Source: Buddleja alternifolia (Eukaryota > Streptophyta > Magnoliopsida > Lamiales > Scrophulariaceae). Taken from it: a DNA stretch of 64,000 bases. The DNA is taken from NCBI GenBank assembly GCA_019426215.1, contig CM033404.1, positions 2,418,001-2,482,000 on the forward strand, written 5' to 3'. Numbering within the stretch: the first letter of the stretch is position 1; the number at the start of each line of letters is the position of its first letter. A program made the translations under genes and the position numbers. Of this stretch, positions 1 through 11,905 are shown in pieces. The notes under the pieces were generated by a model. The model made no database searches. It was given only the letters and a program-made list of their open reading frames with translations, and was not told where the DNA came from.

Positions 1-1283
1 AACATGCTTCGCCCATGGGCAGTCCCGAATGGCGTGAATATTTGTCTCCTCGGGACAATTACAGAATTTGCTAATTGCGTCATTGGATATATGCCTTGTA
101 TGGAGATGAGACTTGGTGGGGAGTTTATTATGGCGAGTGATATTGGTTATTTAAGCCAATTAAATTAATTATGGTTCTAATATTTCATTGATATTATTCA
201 TTTGTAAAATCACTTTCCATATTTAGAGATTTGTGATCAATCTTGGATCAATCACATATGTGATTACCATTTAGGAGAGATTGTGATCAAATCATACTCC
301 AATTAGAAGAGATTGTAATCAATCAAAGATTGATTGCCACCCATAAATTTGGTAATTAGAATTATTACCATAACATCTTTAATGGGAAGATGTCTATATA
401 AGGGTCACTTGGTTATTGAGGTCCCAAGCCTAGCATTCTCACATTAAGAATTACACCATCACTAGAGTTGGCCGAAGGTTTGGAAGTCCTTGTACCCACA
501 ATATTCAACCCAAATTATCGAGAGTATCAATGGCTGGAAGTAAGATCCTAGATTAATTATCGGCACCAAGATCTTTATGTACAATTACGTTTTGTGCATA
601 TTTAGATCATTTAGTGCTTATATTTCTTACAAGTGAGCCATAACAAAAAATTTACGACGAAACGTCCCTTTCATTTTCCAAATCCGTGATCAGTTCTTCG
701 CTTCCCTAGGATTGTGAGAGCCCCCCGCTAAAGTATCATACGCGTTTTTGCATGAGTATTTTCCATTACAAGCGTGCCTCCAAGTCATCAAGTCCGAAAC
801 TTCCGTCATATTGTCCAGGGAGACAACATTTAGTTTTTGTCTGAGGTTCTCTGAAAACCACGGGAGTTCCAACCAATTCCAGCCTGCTCCATGGATCCAA
901 TAGCTAGCCACGGTTCTGTTAAGAGTGTCATCGCCCAGCTCGGTATCAATATGGTGATCAAGAGTCGACTCTCCTAGCCAAAGGTCTTTCCAGAATTTGA
1001 TGAGTTTGCCATTACCAAGCTTCCAGCGGATCCCTTGTTCAAGAAGTGGAAAGGCTGCTTGGATACTTCTCCAAGTATGGGAAGTATTACCCCGAGTCCG
1101 AGCTCGTCTGCGAAGAATATACTTGTGCCTAAGGACTTGGACCCACAACTTCGAGTGGTCCTTGATAAGTTGCCAGCCTATTTTTCCCAGAAAAGCCAAA
1201 TTAACATCCCGTGTTCGACGAAGTCCCAAACCACCTTCATCTTTCTTTCGACAAAGGGTCTCCCAAGGCAGCAAGGACTCCTT
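1..1283 (-). mobile_element. LINE (non-LTR retrotransposon) fragment, end of the reverse transcriptase ORF
   Basis: The minus-strand reading frame from 1274 down to 690 matches the region after the reverse transcriptase of plant LINEs: LPWETLCRKK, then a GLGLR stretch, then the W-rich part around KFWKDLWLGE. Bases 1-140 on the same strand encode the following zinc-finger-like part: LPTKSHLH, then cysteines, then DCPWAKHV. The two parts are separated by a solo LTR at 141-631. The frame has a TGA just after 690, so the copy is dead. The upstream part of the ORF is missing beyond about 1283, and the copy runs off the left edge of the window. Confidence 0.85.
141..631 (+). mobile_element. Solo LTR nested in the LINE, 5-bp target duplication AGTGA
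   Basis: AGTGA occurs at 136-140 and again at 632-636, directly flanking a 491-bp segment that begins TATTGG and ends TTTCTTACA (TA..CA, probably a decayed TG..CA). A TATA-like box, TCTATATAAG, lies near 393-402, as expected inside an LTR read on the plus strand. Removing the segment and one AGTGA makes the LINE reading continuous (WLTRHNKLPTKS on the minus strand), so the insertion boundaries are exact. No internal retrotransposon sequence remains, so this is a solo LTR. The family is not assigned. Confidence 0.8.
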
Positions 1284-2508
1284 TAATAAAACTAATTTTT
1301 ATTTTTCTTTGCTCAATGACTTCATGAATCATAAATTCGTAATATTTGGTAATTTGCAAGTAGATGTTGAGTGATTTTCTCGTGAAATTTGTGTCTCGAT
1401 ATAATTATAGTTATTTGGATGATTATGTTTACTAGACTTACGAGTCTTATTTTGCATTTATAATTAGCGTAAACAATAATCGTTTGGATGTACTTCTTGT
1501 ACTTTATGCATGCAGAAGTCTAGTTATTATGGAATAAATACAGTTGAAATTTAGGAATTCAACATGCTCAAAACATTAATTAAATAACTTATCAAAATTT
1601 GTTAGCATAGTGGTATACTCAATGAATGGCCCAAATGGAAGATGAGGAAACTTTGCCGCTCACAGGGTCTTTTGTCTTAGGTCAGGGCCTATCACTTTGA
1701 ATTCTATCCCTAAAGATGTATTATGTGATTTAGATTGGCCACCTAATCCATTATGTAATCACTTTGCTCATTTGGTTATATGAAATTTTAACTACCCAAA
1801 AAAAAAAAAAAAAAACTACCACTTTCATCTGGGGATCTTGAGTTCAATTACAAGTTATTTCTGGCATTTCTCTCTTGATTTGAAATTTTATAGGGTCTGT
1901 GTGGCCCATGATTAAAATTCATCGACCCGAATTTGTCAGGATCAGCGTATCCCCCTTCGTCTAAAAATTTTTTTGATAGAAAAAAAGGTATATATCGCTC
2001 ACCAACTTGACTTTTGTTTACTATTTTCTTCATTAATATTTTATATCACCATTAAAACCAAATTTAAGAAATAATTATTTCTCATAAAAGTAGGCGAGTA
2101 AAGGAGATTTGTCACCCCAAGTAAATACCCAAAGAAAAAAAGAAAAGCAATCAGCACAATTTCGTAACTAACTTTCCACAACGGCAGTGAAAAACAAACA
2201 TCATGATACAATTAGTGCGTGCTCACAAAATGGTGGGACTTGGGAGCTAAGAGAAAAACGTTCACAATCTACACAATTGATACAGTATCCACCACTAATT
2301 TAGGTCCGTAGAAAAATTAATAAGCAATTAATCGTAGAAATAATATATATCCCCAGCATGCTAAATTCTCTGCCAGGGTCCATCAAAGTCAATCTCGTAT
2401 ACAAAGATCTAATTTCCACCATACAACTCACCCCAATTACACAACAAAACCCTACTGCATTATAACATCCCTCAACCCAGAAATACGATAACAAATGAGG
2501 GGGGAGGA
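1284..2508. other. Intergenic, AT-rich, no gene seen
   Basis: No convincing coding sequence. There is a poly-A run at about 1797-1815. The last few hundred bases are probably the 3' untranslated and downstream region of the gamma-COP gene, which reads leftward. Confidence 0.5.
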
Positions 2509-5500
2509 CTATCCACTGGCAACTATTTCATGGATAGCATCACTAACACTCTCATCCTCCGATCTCACGGCTAACTTCATTGCTACCTCTTTGGACCCAT
2601 CTATTCCAAACGACAACCGAACGAGCACCTTCACGTTTCCTATGTATACGCCTGATAATAAACATGTATGTGACCTCGAGTTGCTCGGGACCACCTCTGT
2701 GCCCTGGAAAACAAATGGAATACAATAAAGTTTTCCTCTTCTAGCTCTCTCAAAATAAAAGGTGATACAACAATATTCTCCGAATTTTTGAAAATAACAC
2801 GAATAGAGCTAGATATTTTCACAGGATGCAGAAACTCATATATATCTTTAATAAATTTCTCTATCACGAACTTCTTCCGAATATTTTATAATAGTCAATT
2901 TATTCGCGAATTTTATTCTGATTTAAATGTGTTTAAAATAGTTGAAGATAAACACATTATACAAACTTATTTTTCTCCAATACATATAATTTATTAGATA
3001 TAACATGATTTCAATTGACAATTATACACACAAATACATTTATTCATAAAAAACGCAAGTATTCTTTATCAAGATATTCTCGAATTAATCGCAAACTTTT
3101 ATGGTGAATTTTGTTATGTAAGCAAGATTTTATTGAGTTTTTTTTTCCCGAATTGTACCGAATAATACACGAATTACAAATTTCTAGACTTAAAGAATTA
3201 TACTCGAATCCGAGTTTTGTTACTATCGTGATATCACTTTAAATTTACTGGAACAAAGGAAAGCCTCATATATTGTAAAACTTAATGGAACCACTTACCT
3301 CACAAGGTTGCATGCCGAGAAGATTGATGACTGCATTCACAGCCTCTGGAAGGCTTTCTCTAAACCCAAGTCCATATTCATCTACGCGCTCACTATCGGG
3401 GCCCATGCTTTCCCATGCATTCTTAAAGTTAGAGACCCCCACTTTTAGAATATAATCTGCAGCAACAACTTCAAAATCCTCGAGCTGGTATTCATCTTCC
3501 ACACCATCATCTTCAGCCTCACCAGTAGAAGGATCAACCTGACAAAATTTAAGCAGGGAATAAATGATTCGATTAGAAAGGCTACTCAGATAAGGTTAGC
3601 ATATGCTAAGGCAACAGCGTCAAAATTATCAAATAACAGGAAGTACGGAAAGAATATACATTATATTCCTCATAATCTGACTACCCTATGACCATTCTTA
3701 TGTCTTAAAGAATGTTCCCCACAAGGTGTAAGATATAAAGCATTATAGTAGTCGAATAGAAATCATTCATAAGTCTGAGATTTCCTACTAGTGATGTAAG
3801 TAGAAGCAATTGAAGGCCTTTTGAGCATGCAGATACATTTAATAGATCTACACTTTTCGTCTGATATTGTATGTCACACTTGATATACAAGGACCTATCT
3901 AAGAACTGAACAAGTGTGATTAATTAAGTTCAAAAAATACCTCCTTAACCATAAACCTCAACACATTTGAGAATTTCCCGACTGCAGGGACACCTTCAGG
4001 TTTCTCAAATGCTACAAATGTTTGTGCTGGTGTATCGTATGGGAGAGATCTTAAAGGCTTGGTTCCTACTTCAGAGAACTCCTCAGCTTCAGAAGCATCC
4101 ACAATAACAGTTACCTAGAAACACCAAGCTAAAATTGAGAAAAAAGAATCCTCAAACTAAGTCCAAAATAAAACAAGGAATTATGGTCGTTACATTTTCA
4201 AGTAGCTGTTCTGGTATTGTATTTGTGCAATTGTACTGGAACACAACATGGTTGTCAAATATGTGCTTGACAACATTAACTGCATATTCAGTTTCTGCTT
4301 CTGTAAGTTCCACCGGAGCTGATGACTGATCATGAGTAATAAAAATTCAAGAGAGTATATCAGCAAATTAGCAGATTGATATATAGCAGGAAATTTATGC
4401 AGAAATTTTCTTCCATAAACCTTGAAAAGCTTTCCAAAACTTGCAAATTCAGGCACAGAGGAGAGAAGCCTTTCATAAGCATCGGCTGCAGTGGTGGGGA
4501 CAGCACGTGGAGCACCCAAACCAGTTGGCTTTTTACCTGGGGCTTTCTTTTCTGCAAGAGGTTGAGATTTAACCTCTTTGGCTACAGAATTAATATCAAA
4601 AGGCTCTTCTGAAGGTTCCTGTATCAGTTTCAACTTTCAAGAGAGCAAATAATACCATGGTTTTTAAGCCATATAACTAATTTCAGACACAAATATAACA
4701 GAAACACCCAAATATGCACCAAATATTAGATCTGATTACTTACATAGTTTTTCAAACTAGTTTCGATATTTGTAAGTGGTATATCAAGCGAACCAAACAA
4801 GAATTCCTTCGCATCTTTGTCAGTTTCAGCAACCGAACCATCTCCAAGGGTATTCAAGTACAGTGTGGCTCTATCTCGAACCTGTAAACAAAATTCATAC
4901 TTGTTGATAAACTTTCATAAAGCACAGTCATACTATTCAAAAAAATGAATCAGCAACAAGCACCAATAGCCTGGAACTTATATACATGTTGAAACATTAT
5001 GGGCATAAAACTCACCTCATCATCATTATCGAAAAGGCAACGCCTCAACAATACAAATATGCGAGGCTGCAGCAAAGATAGTAAATGGTTTTTTCGAGTT
5101 AGTAACTCAAGATTTAAAACATGGTGTTAACGGAGATGTAGTCTTACTTTCAATGAGTCAATCATGGCGCCAAATTTTGCCAGTGTACTGACAGCGCTGG
5201 CTCGGACAGTAGCATTTTCAAGTATCACCCGATTGTAGATATACCTTATATATTTACTGGGATCTGAGGTCTTTGGTCCCTCATTCCCAAGAAAGTGAAG
5301 TATCTAACAATACAAGAGACGTCGAAATTCAGAATAAAAAATGAACCAAACTAGAATGCACCAAAAAGAGCGGCCTAGAACAAAAAAGAATGTTATGAAG
5401 AAGATAAAAGTAAACCTGAGTGGAAAGATAGGTGAATTCACAGTCCTCAATAAATTCACATAAGTGCAACAATCCATTTTCTTTGGCATCTGGAATATCT

Positions 5501-8500
5501 CTAATTAATATCACAATTGAATCAACTATTGCCTTTTTGTACTCAAATCCACCCTCCTCTCGCAAGATACTGCTTAAGAAATTCATCCTAAGAGAATAGA
5601 TGAAGATTAAGCCAATTAGATACTTATACTAAAAATTACGAAAACGAATAACAGTCTGAAAAGAAATGGAACATGAAAGGTTATAGATCTTTTGTTCCAG
5701 GGAGAACTCTACAATCACTCACAGAGATCTGTACTTTTGGGGGAACTTCAGACACAGCGATCTTATAGCTTCTACCACAACAATCTTGAATTCATCAGCA
5801 ATATCAGACATAAAACTTGTGATCTGTTTCATCAACCGATCAACACTAGATTCGTTGCCTGTTTTCAGTAGCGTAGTAATGGCAAGAGTTGCTATACTTC
5901 TATTCTGGTCCGAAATCAAGCTTTCTATGTCAATATTACAATTTGTTACAGCCAAGGGACGTGTCATGGCCACCTGCACGCATTGTTTAGTTTAAACATA
6001 TACCAAAATAGGTGAACGCACTTAATGAAAAGCACAGGCAGCATGCATGGAAGTTAGACACAGAAATATGGGATTAAAACCTAGAAAAGGTTCAGTTGTT
6101 GATATCGTCAAGCACTAAACCTTAACATCATGCTATGAACTTGTTGAGAAAACCTTAAGAATGGAATGAGAGTAATTTCATAAACTTGAACAAAGGAGAA
6201 AGAGAACATCAACGAAAGCAATGAAAAAATAATCAAATGAAACATTGAATCATACAACACCCATAAAATCAAATAACCATTAGACAGAGGACATATCAAA
6301 TCAGTATAAGAACACCAACCTTATTCAAAGTACGGATGGCAGCGAACCTTAGCACAGGCTTAGAAGAACTTAAGAAAAGCTGTAAAACAGTTATGGCAGG
6401 GGTCAGCTCTCGGGAAGTCAGATCGTTCAGCTCTGTGATTGCCCTAGCTGCTTCGAAGATGACCATTTCAGCTTTGTGACGAAGACAACCCTCAAGATAG
6501 TCATAGAATGGGCGGTCTCCTGTTTGGGTATTAACACCTGATTCTCTGATAACCTATATATCTCAATGAACAGCAGCTCTATCAGTACTTGAAAGGTACC
6601 CGCGCCCCACCCACCCACCCAAAACAAAAAAGAAAAAAATCACTTTGACAACCCATAACATCAAAAAACAGCACCTGACTTGTGTAGCGAATCAGAAGGC
6701 ATTGAGCTAACGGAGAACGAACAGTCCCCTTTGTCAAGCTGGTAACTAACTTGCTAACAGCCAATCGGTCATTTTGTCGTATCTGCAAATTCAGATATAT
6801 AACATGTCAATCCAACCAAACCAGGTGAAGGCCTTCTCCACGAGAAAATACTCCACAAGATGCACTACTTATAAACAAAGATCTATGCATCTAACATACT
6901 ACATCGCGTGGAGCATCTTTTAACATTCCAAAATTGACAAACAAATAGAAGAAAGCTGTTCCTTAGTAGAGGAAATTATAGGGAATAACCAGTTCACAAG
7001 AGTTAATTTCCTCCTCATAGGGAATAACAAGCAGATCCTACGGGAAAAGTGCAAGTAGGATTCTACATCACCAGAGGAGACATGGTTCAGGAAACACACC
7101 AGGGAAAAGAAAAATATAGAGGAAGCCATACCAGTTGTAAGCCCGAAAAATACAGAAAACACACAAAGATTTCACGCCCTTTATATTTTAAACCAGACTA
7201 CAAGTTAGAAAGCTAAATCTACTAAACAAAGATTAGGTGTCCAGCAGACAACTGCATTAAAATTCTTGTAATGCTTTAACTAGTGACATTGGGATGTAAT
7301 TCCTTAAATGCAGAAACATATTATATAGGATCACTATTCCGTATTTAGTTTGAAAGGAAGAAGAAAAGTACAAAAAAGACATGTGAGGACAAAGATAATA
7401 TCTACGTGGTGAGTGAATGATACTTTATAATGGTTAAAAACCATTTTATCACAACAATACCTCTTACCTGGTGAAGCAGAGCAAGTGCATGGAACTGTAC
7501 AAGTGCCGCCCGAGATTGAACAGCTTCTTGAACTTCATTACTCCATCGTTTGACTATCTCCGGAGTTGTCTATGAAATAACGTGTGAATTTTAAAACTAC
7601 GAATTTCAACTAGCTTCAAATCATGTAAATCCTCAAACATCTGATAGTACCTGCAGCAGATGGATACCACTCACAAGGGCGGCACTGGCAACCACAGGAT
7701 TTTTATCTACAATGGCCTGCTTTATGTATCTCTCAATTTGAGTCAAAAGTGTTCCATCAATAATTCGACAAAGCACACGGATAGCATTTGCGCGATACAT
7801 ATCAGTGCGGCTGTTCATGTCCTTCATCAAGGAGCTTGTGACAATGATAACCTATGAAGCAGAAAAGAAAAGTTCATTCACAACCTCCTTGGAGCAAGCA
7901 TCAATACAAAAGCACTAAGAACGAAAAAAAGAAAATGTATGCCCAGTTACCTCATCCGAAGAGGGAGAAATCTCTTTTATCATTAGATAAACCATCCTTC
8001 TCAATCCAATATCTTTGGACTGAAACAGCTTTGTAACAGCAAAAAATACTTCTGTAGCTTCAATCTAGGAGTCAAATTAAAAGAAGTCCAATAACACATT
8101 AAATTTAAAAAAAAAATGGAAAAGGAAAAACCAATAAGGCTCTTAACTTTGCTATACCACAATGAATAAGGCAAGGCAGAAATCTAAGGAAAAATTATCT
8201 GCCTATACACAAATAGACTAACTGGGAAATGATCTGAAAGAAATAGTCATGTGATGTGAAACAAGTTCAAAAAGTGTTATTTCTAAAGTCAGTTTACAGT
8301 TTCCATTTTAAAGTTTCTTTAATTAATGAATGAGATGCTCGTATCCAACCCATTATAAATAATTAAATCTCTGAGATCATAAACAGAGCAAGAAACTGAA
8401 AACAGTAAATGCTACAGTTCAACCAATCAATAAATAATAAAGCCAATACACCAGCATTAAATGTGTAGAATTCGCCAATAAACAATTCATAAATTTTTCC

Positions 8501-9960
8501 AAGAACTTATGAAATGTAGACATTATAACGCCTTAGAAATTTTTCCCAACGCTGAGAACAGTTGTCTGCTAAAAGACTGAGGTAATTTAAACAAGTTGAT
8601 CTCCAAAGGTCTGCAAGACTCATGAACCCAAAGGTCTGCAAGACTCATGAACCATTATACATGAGTACCAGGCTAAGCAAGTGTTTTTATGTGTGTATAA
8701 CATGTGTCTATAAGCTAAACTTCTATTGATACATCATCATTTTAAGATCAGGAGCTTTAGAATTGGTATTTGCATCTGTGTTGCGTGTGAAGAGTGTATC
8801 AGTGTGTCTGTGTGCAATTGGATGCATGTTTGCCTGTGTCTGAGCAAGCGACGGAGAGAAATTGACAGTAACAGCATTAGAGTCAGACCTTTGTGAATGT
8901 TTCTCCCTGATTCAGAAGATACAGAAGCTTTGTGATGACCTAAAAAGGAGAAAACACAACTGTTAATATTTGTTGAGACAAACAGACAGAAACGAAAAAT
9001 AAATAAAAGGGATAAAGCTAAAAAATGATTTAGTCTGGTACAATAACAAACAGGAGTACCTGCAGACATTTTCTTGCATCTAACTGTGGGTCATTAAAAA
9101 CCCTAGCTTCCTGTAACACTGCACCCTTCTCAATCCCCAAAAATGGAGAGTAATCCGCTGCAAAATTATAAAGTTCAACATCACAACTTTAATTACGAAG
9201 AACTTAAATGAACATTATACCATGTCAAACCTGTATGCATAGCAAATGCATACCCACTCTGAATGTTGCATCATAATTAAATTCCAATCAATCATATAAT
9301 AGACTATAACATTCAAATTAATCGCTATCAAAACAAGTTATAAGCAAACCTATTATACACTCATTATCTCAATAGACGGGCAAATCAACCAAATCAGATA
9401 TGTTAAGCTATAAAAACAGGATCGGAGAATTGAATAGGATTCAAATGTCATATCCTGATAGATCAACTATATCAGACTTTCTCCTAATTCATTCTATAAG
9501 TGATTTTAAAAATAAAAACAGAAAAATCGTGGATCTAGAACTGAATTGAATAAGTAAAATCCGAAATGAAAAGTCCGAACAGCAATTGATCAACTATACA
9601 ATACATACAAAAACTATAGTTATATTCGAGAAGTCTAAACAATGTTAAAACCAACCAAATCACATTATTCCAGTCCAGACAAACCTAGCTAATGTATACG
9701 CCGTTGAATCAACTTTATCAGATTATCTAGCAATCTAATCCATCATACATAATTTATTTCGCACTTCCAAACTGAAACTAAAACCACAGATCTGAAGCTG
9801 AATCTAAATTAGGCAAAACCGAAATGTAAATCAGAACAGTAATAATACAACAATCGAACATTTCTGTACGAAATTTATAACACGGAATAAGAAACATCGA
9901 ATTCCAGTCATAACCTTCATCATCGCGATCATCGTCTTTCTTCACAAACGGTTGCGCCAT
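2509..9960 (-). CDS. Coatomer subunit gamma (gamma-COP, SEC21 type), 18 exons, 886 aa
   Basis: Large subunit of the COPI coat. It acts on Golgi membranes in retrograde Golgi-to-ER and intra-Golgi transport, as part of the adaptor-like F-subcomplex. Exons by eye, all with GT..AG borders and phases that add up to 886 codons: 9915-9960, 9060-9157, 8889-8939, 7951-8064, 7651-7851, 7468-7569, 6675-6782, 6320-6553, 5723-5973, 5416-5587, 5148-5303, 5016-5066, 4744-4881, 4421-4618, 4194-4325, 3941-4114, 3299-3538, 2509-2703. The N-terminus [15 protein letters not shown] is the plant family start. Residues 1 to about 540 are the adaptin-like helical repeat trunk ([19 protein letters not shown] in exon 5). 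A linker with [10 protein letters not shown] is in exon 14. The appendage domain is in exons 15-18, ending [11 protein letters not shown]. The length agrees with plant gamma-COP. No disruption seen; the identity is secure. Confidence 0.96.
8604..8653. repeat. Two exact 25-bp tandem copies in gamma-COP intron 3
   Basis: The unit CAAAGGTCTGCAAGACTCAT plus GAACC occurs at 8604-8628 and again at 8629-8653 with no difference. It lies deep in the 824-bp intron between exons 3 and 4 and should not affect coding. Confidence 0.9.
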
Positions 9961-11905
9961 TCTTCAGAGATCTGTGTTGATTTGAACTGAAAAGGCTTTG
10001 ATAAGATGAACTTTTGAGTGTATCTAAATGTAAGTGAAGAAGAAGAGGAGAATTTGAAGCTCTCCTAACGAAGTATTTCGTTTATGTTTTTAATAATTTT
10101 TATATGTCTGTTTATTATGATCTCTCCTGTTTTGTTCCCGGGTCCAGCAGACGCAGCTCTGAGTACAACTGAAATTTTCATAATTGATGGCTCGCCAGTC
10201 TAACTCTCGAGAAATATTCAACACACAAAGTGAAAATATAAAAAAAAAAATATATATATATATATACATATTTTGGTGGATATATATATTTGGTGGACTC
10301 CACGCATGTTTTAACACTATTTGTGGTGAATATTTTCCAGGAGTTAAACTTCCGAGAGCCACCAAGTATGACCCGATTAATCGGGCGTGTTCACGGGCCC
10401 CCGGCATGGAGAAAGAGGAGGAATTTTATGTCAGATCGAGTCCAATGAACCGAGTGTGAACTTTGTGTTTATCTGAGGACCGCACACAATGCACACTTGT
10501 GTGTGAGGACCGCACTAGGATCATTAGACTCGGCCTAACATAGAATTTTCGAAAAAAGAGGTAAATGAGGTACTTCAATTAAGTCAATCACATAAAGGAT
10601 GATTACTAATTACATTATTAGCCCCATATGGGATGATACTTGGCCACACTCGAGACTTGGGCAGGAGATCTACACCCTTGATCTAGATACATATATGGAG
10701 GGCCTCATGGGAACGATATATGGAAAAATGTATAGATCATCTGGGGAGCCCAGATCCCGGATGTGACTAAGAATCATCCCCCTTTATGGTAGGTCTCCCT
10801 GAAATTTTGGTGTCATAATTTACAAATCGGTAAAATTAATCCCTAGAATATATGTTTTTGTATTTTTAGTCTCGGTTGGTAAAAATTGTACCGGAAATTA
10901 TTAATTTGACAACATACCTTGCACGTGACCATTACTTATTTTACATAAATCTCATTAAATAAAAACCTTATATAATATAAAATTTGCAAGAAATCTCTTT
11001 TTTTTATATATAAATGCAAAGGGTTTAGGATTGTATGAGTCAGATGGTATTTATGCAATATATTCAATCTATTCTAAACCATTAAAGGTGTGTGCACAAG
11101 ACTTGTGAAAATTCATCCGTTTTCTTATTGAATGGGACCAAAATTACAAAAACTTAAAATTGTATTGGAATATTTTTGCAACTTCGAAAATAACGAGACT
11201 AAAAATTTACCATAATATTGCAACTTTTCCCTTCACATATTATATGTAGGGCTCAAATGAATAATTTATTTGATACGAGATCTATCACTAAAAACTCTTT
11301 TGAGTTCAATTTTTTAATATAATAAACTAATTAAAACTAAACATTTTTTTTATTACGACAAATTTTGAAGCTCGACTCAATTAGTAATATTGAAAAAGTA
11401 TGTGCAAAAGAATCAAATTACTAAAGTTCGACTCATAATCACTTGATTAAATGTTGAACAAGCATACGGATTCAATTCCACCCGAACCTCCATAAAAAGA
11501 TGGATAAGTTGTACTTCCTCTCTAGATTTCATTTTCGTATACGTACTAGTGTTTAAAAAATACCAAGACAATGTATCCCAACTCTACAGCCTGAATCATC
11601 AACCTTAATCAGAATGTACCTTATTTACATTAGAATTCCACAACTCTACATAGACTTTTAGTAATTAGTTCACACAAAAGATATTATAAAAGCATGACTG
11701 CAAAATTAACGTTGTTGTTAAAAGTTGAACCTCAAAAAGCTACAAGATGCAGAAGTATTTTGTATATATGCGTGCCTTCACTATCATATCTCTAGGTATA
11801 TTATCAAATATGTGCATGGTGAAAAGGCCAACGTTGTACAAATGTATTAACTCCTACACTTTAATTACAAATGTAGAAAATTTTGTTTTTCTTTTTCCCC
11901 CACAA
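9961..11905. other. Intergenic between the PERK 3' end and gamma-COP 5' end; holds the gamma-COP promoter
   Basis: Both neighbours read leftward, so the gamma-COP promoter lies just right of 9960 and the PERK 3' flank at the right end. A (TA)n run lies at about 10249-10266. A small inverted-repeat element lies at 10420-10551. The rest is AT-rich with no supported gene. Confidence 0.5.
10420..10551. mobile_element. MITE, terminal inverted repeats of about 30 bp (family 1)
   Basis: The left end GAATTTTATGTCAGATCGAG and the reverse complement of the right end, GAAAATTCTATGTTAGGCCG, align and continue as GTCCAATGAACC versus AGTCTAATGATCC. The same end motif, TTCTATG..CGAG..CATTG, recurs at 15031-15172 and 32399-32561. 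No clear target duplication was identified here. There is no coding capacity. Confidence 0.65.
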
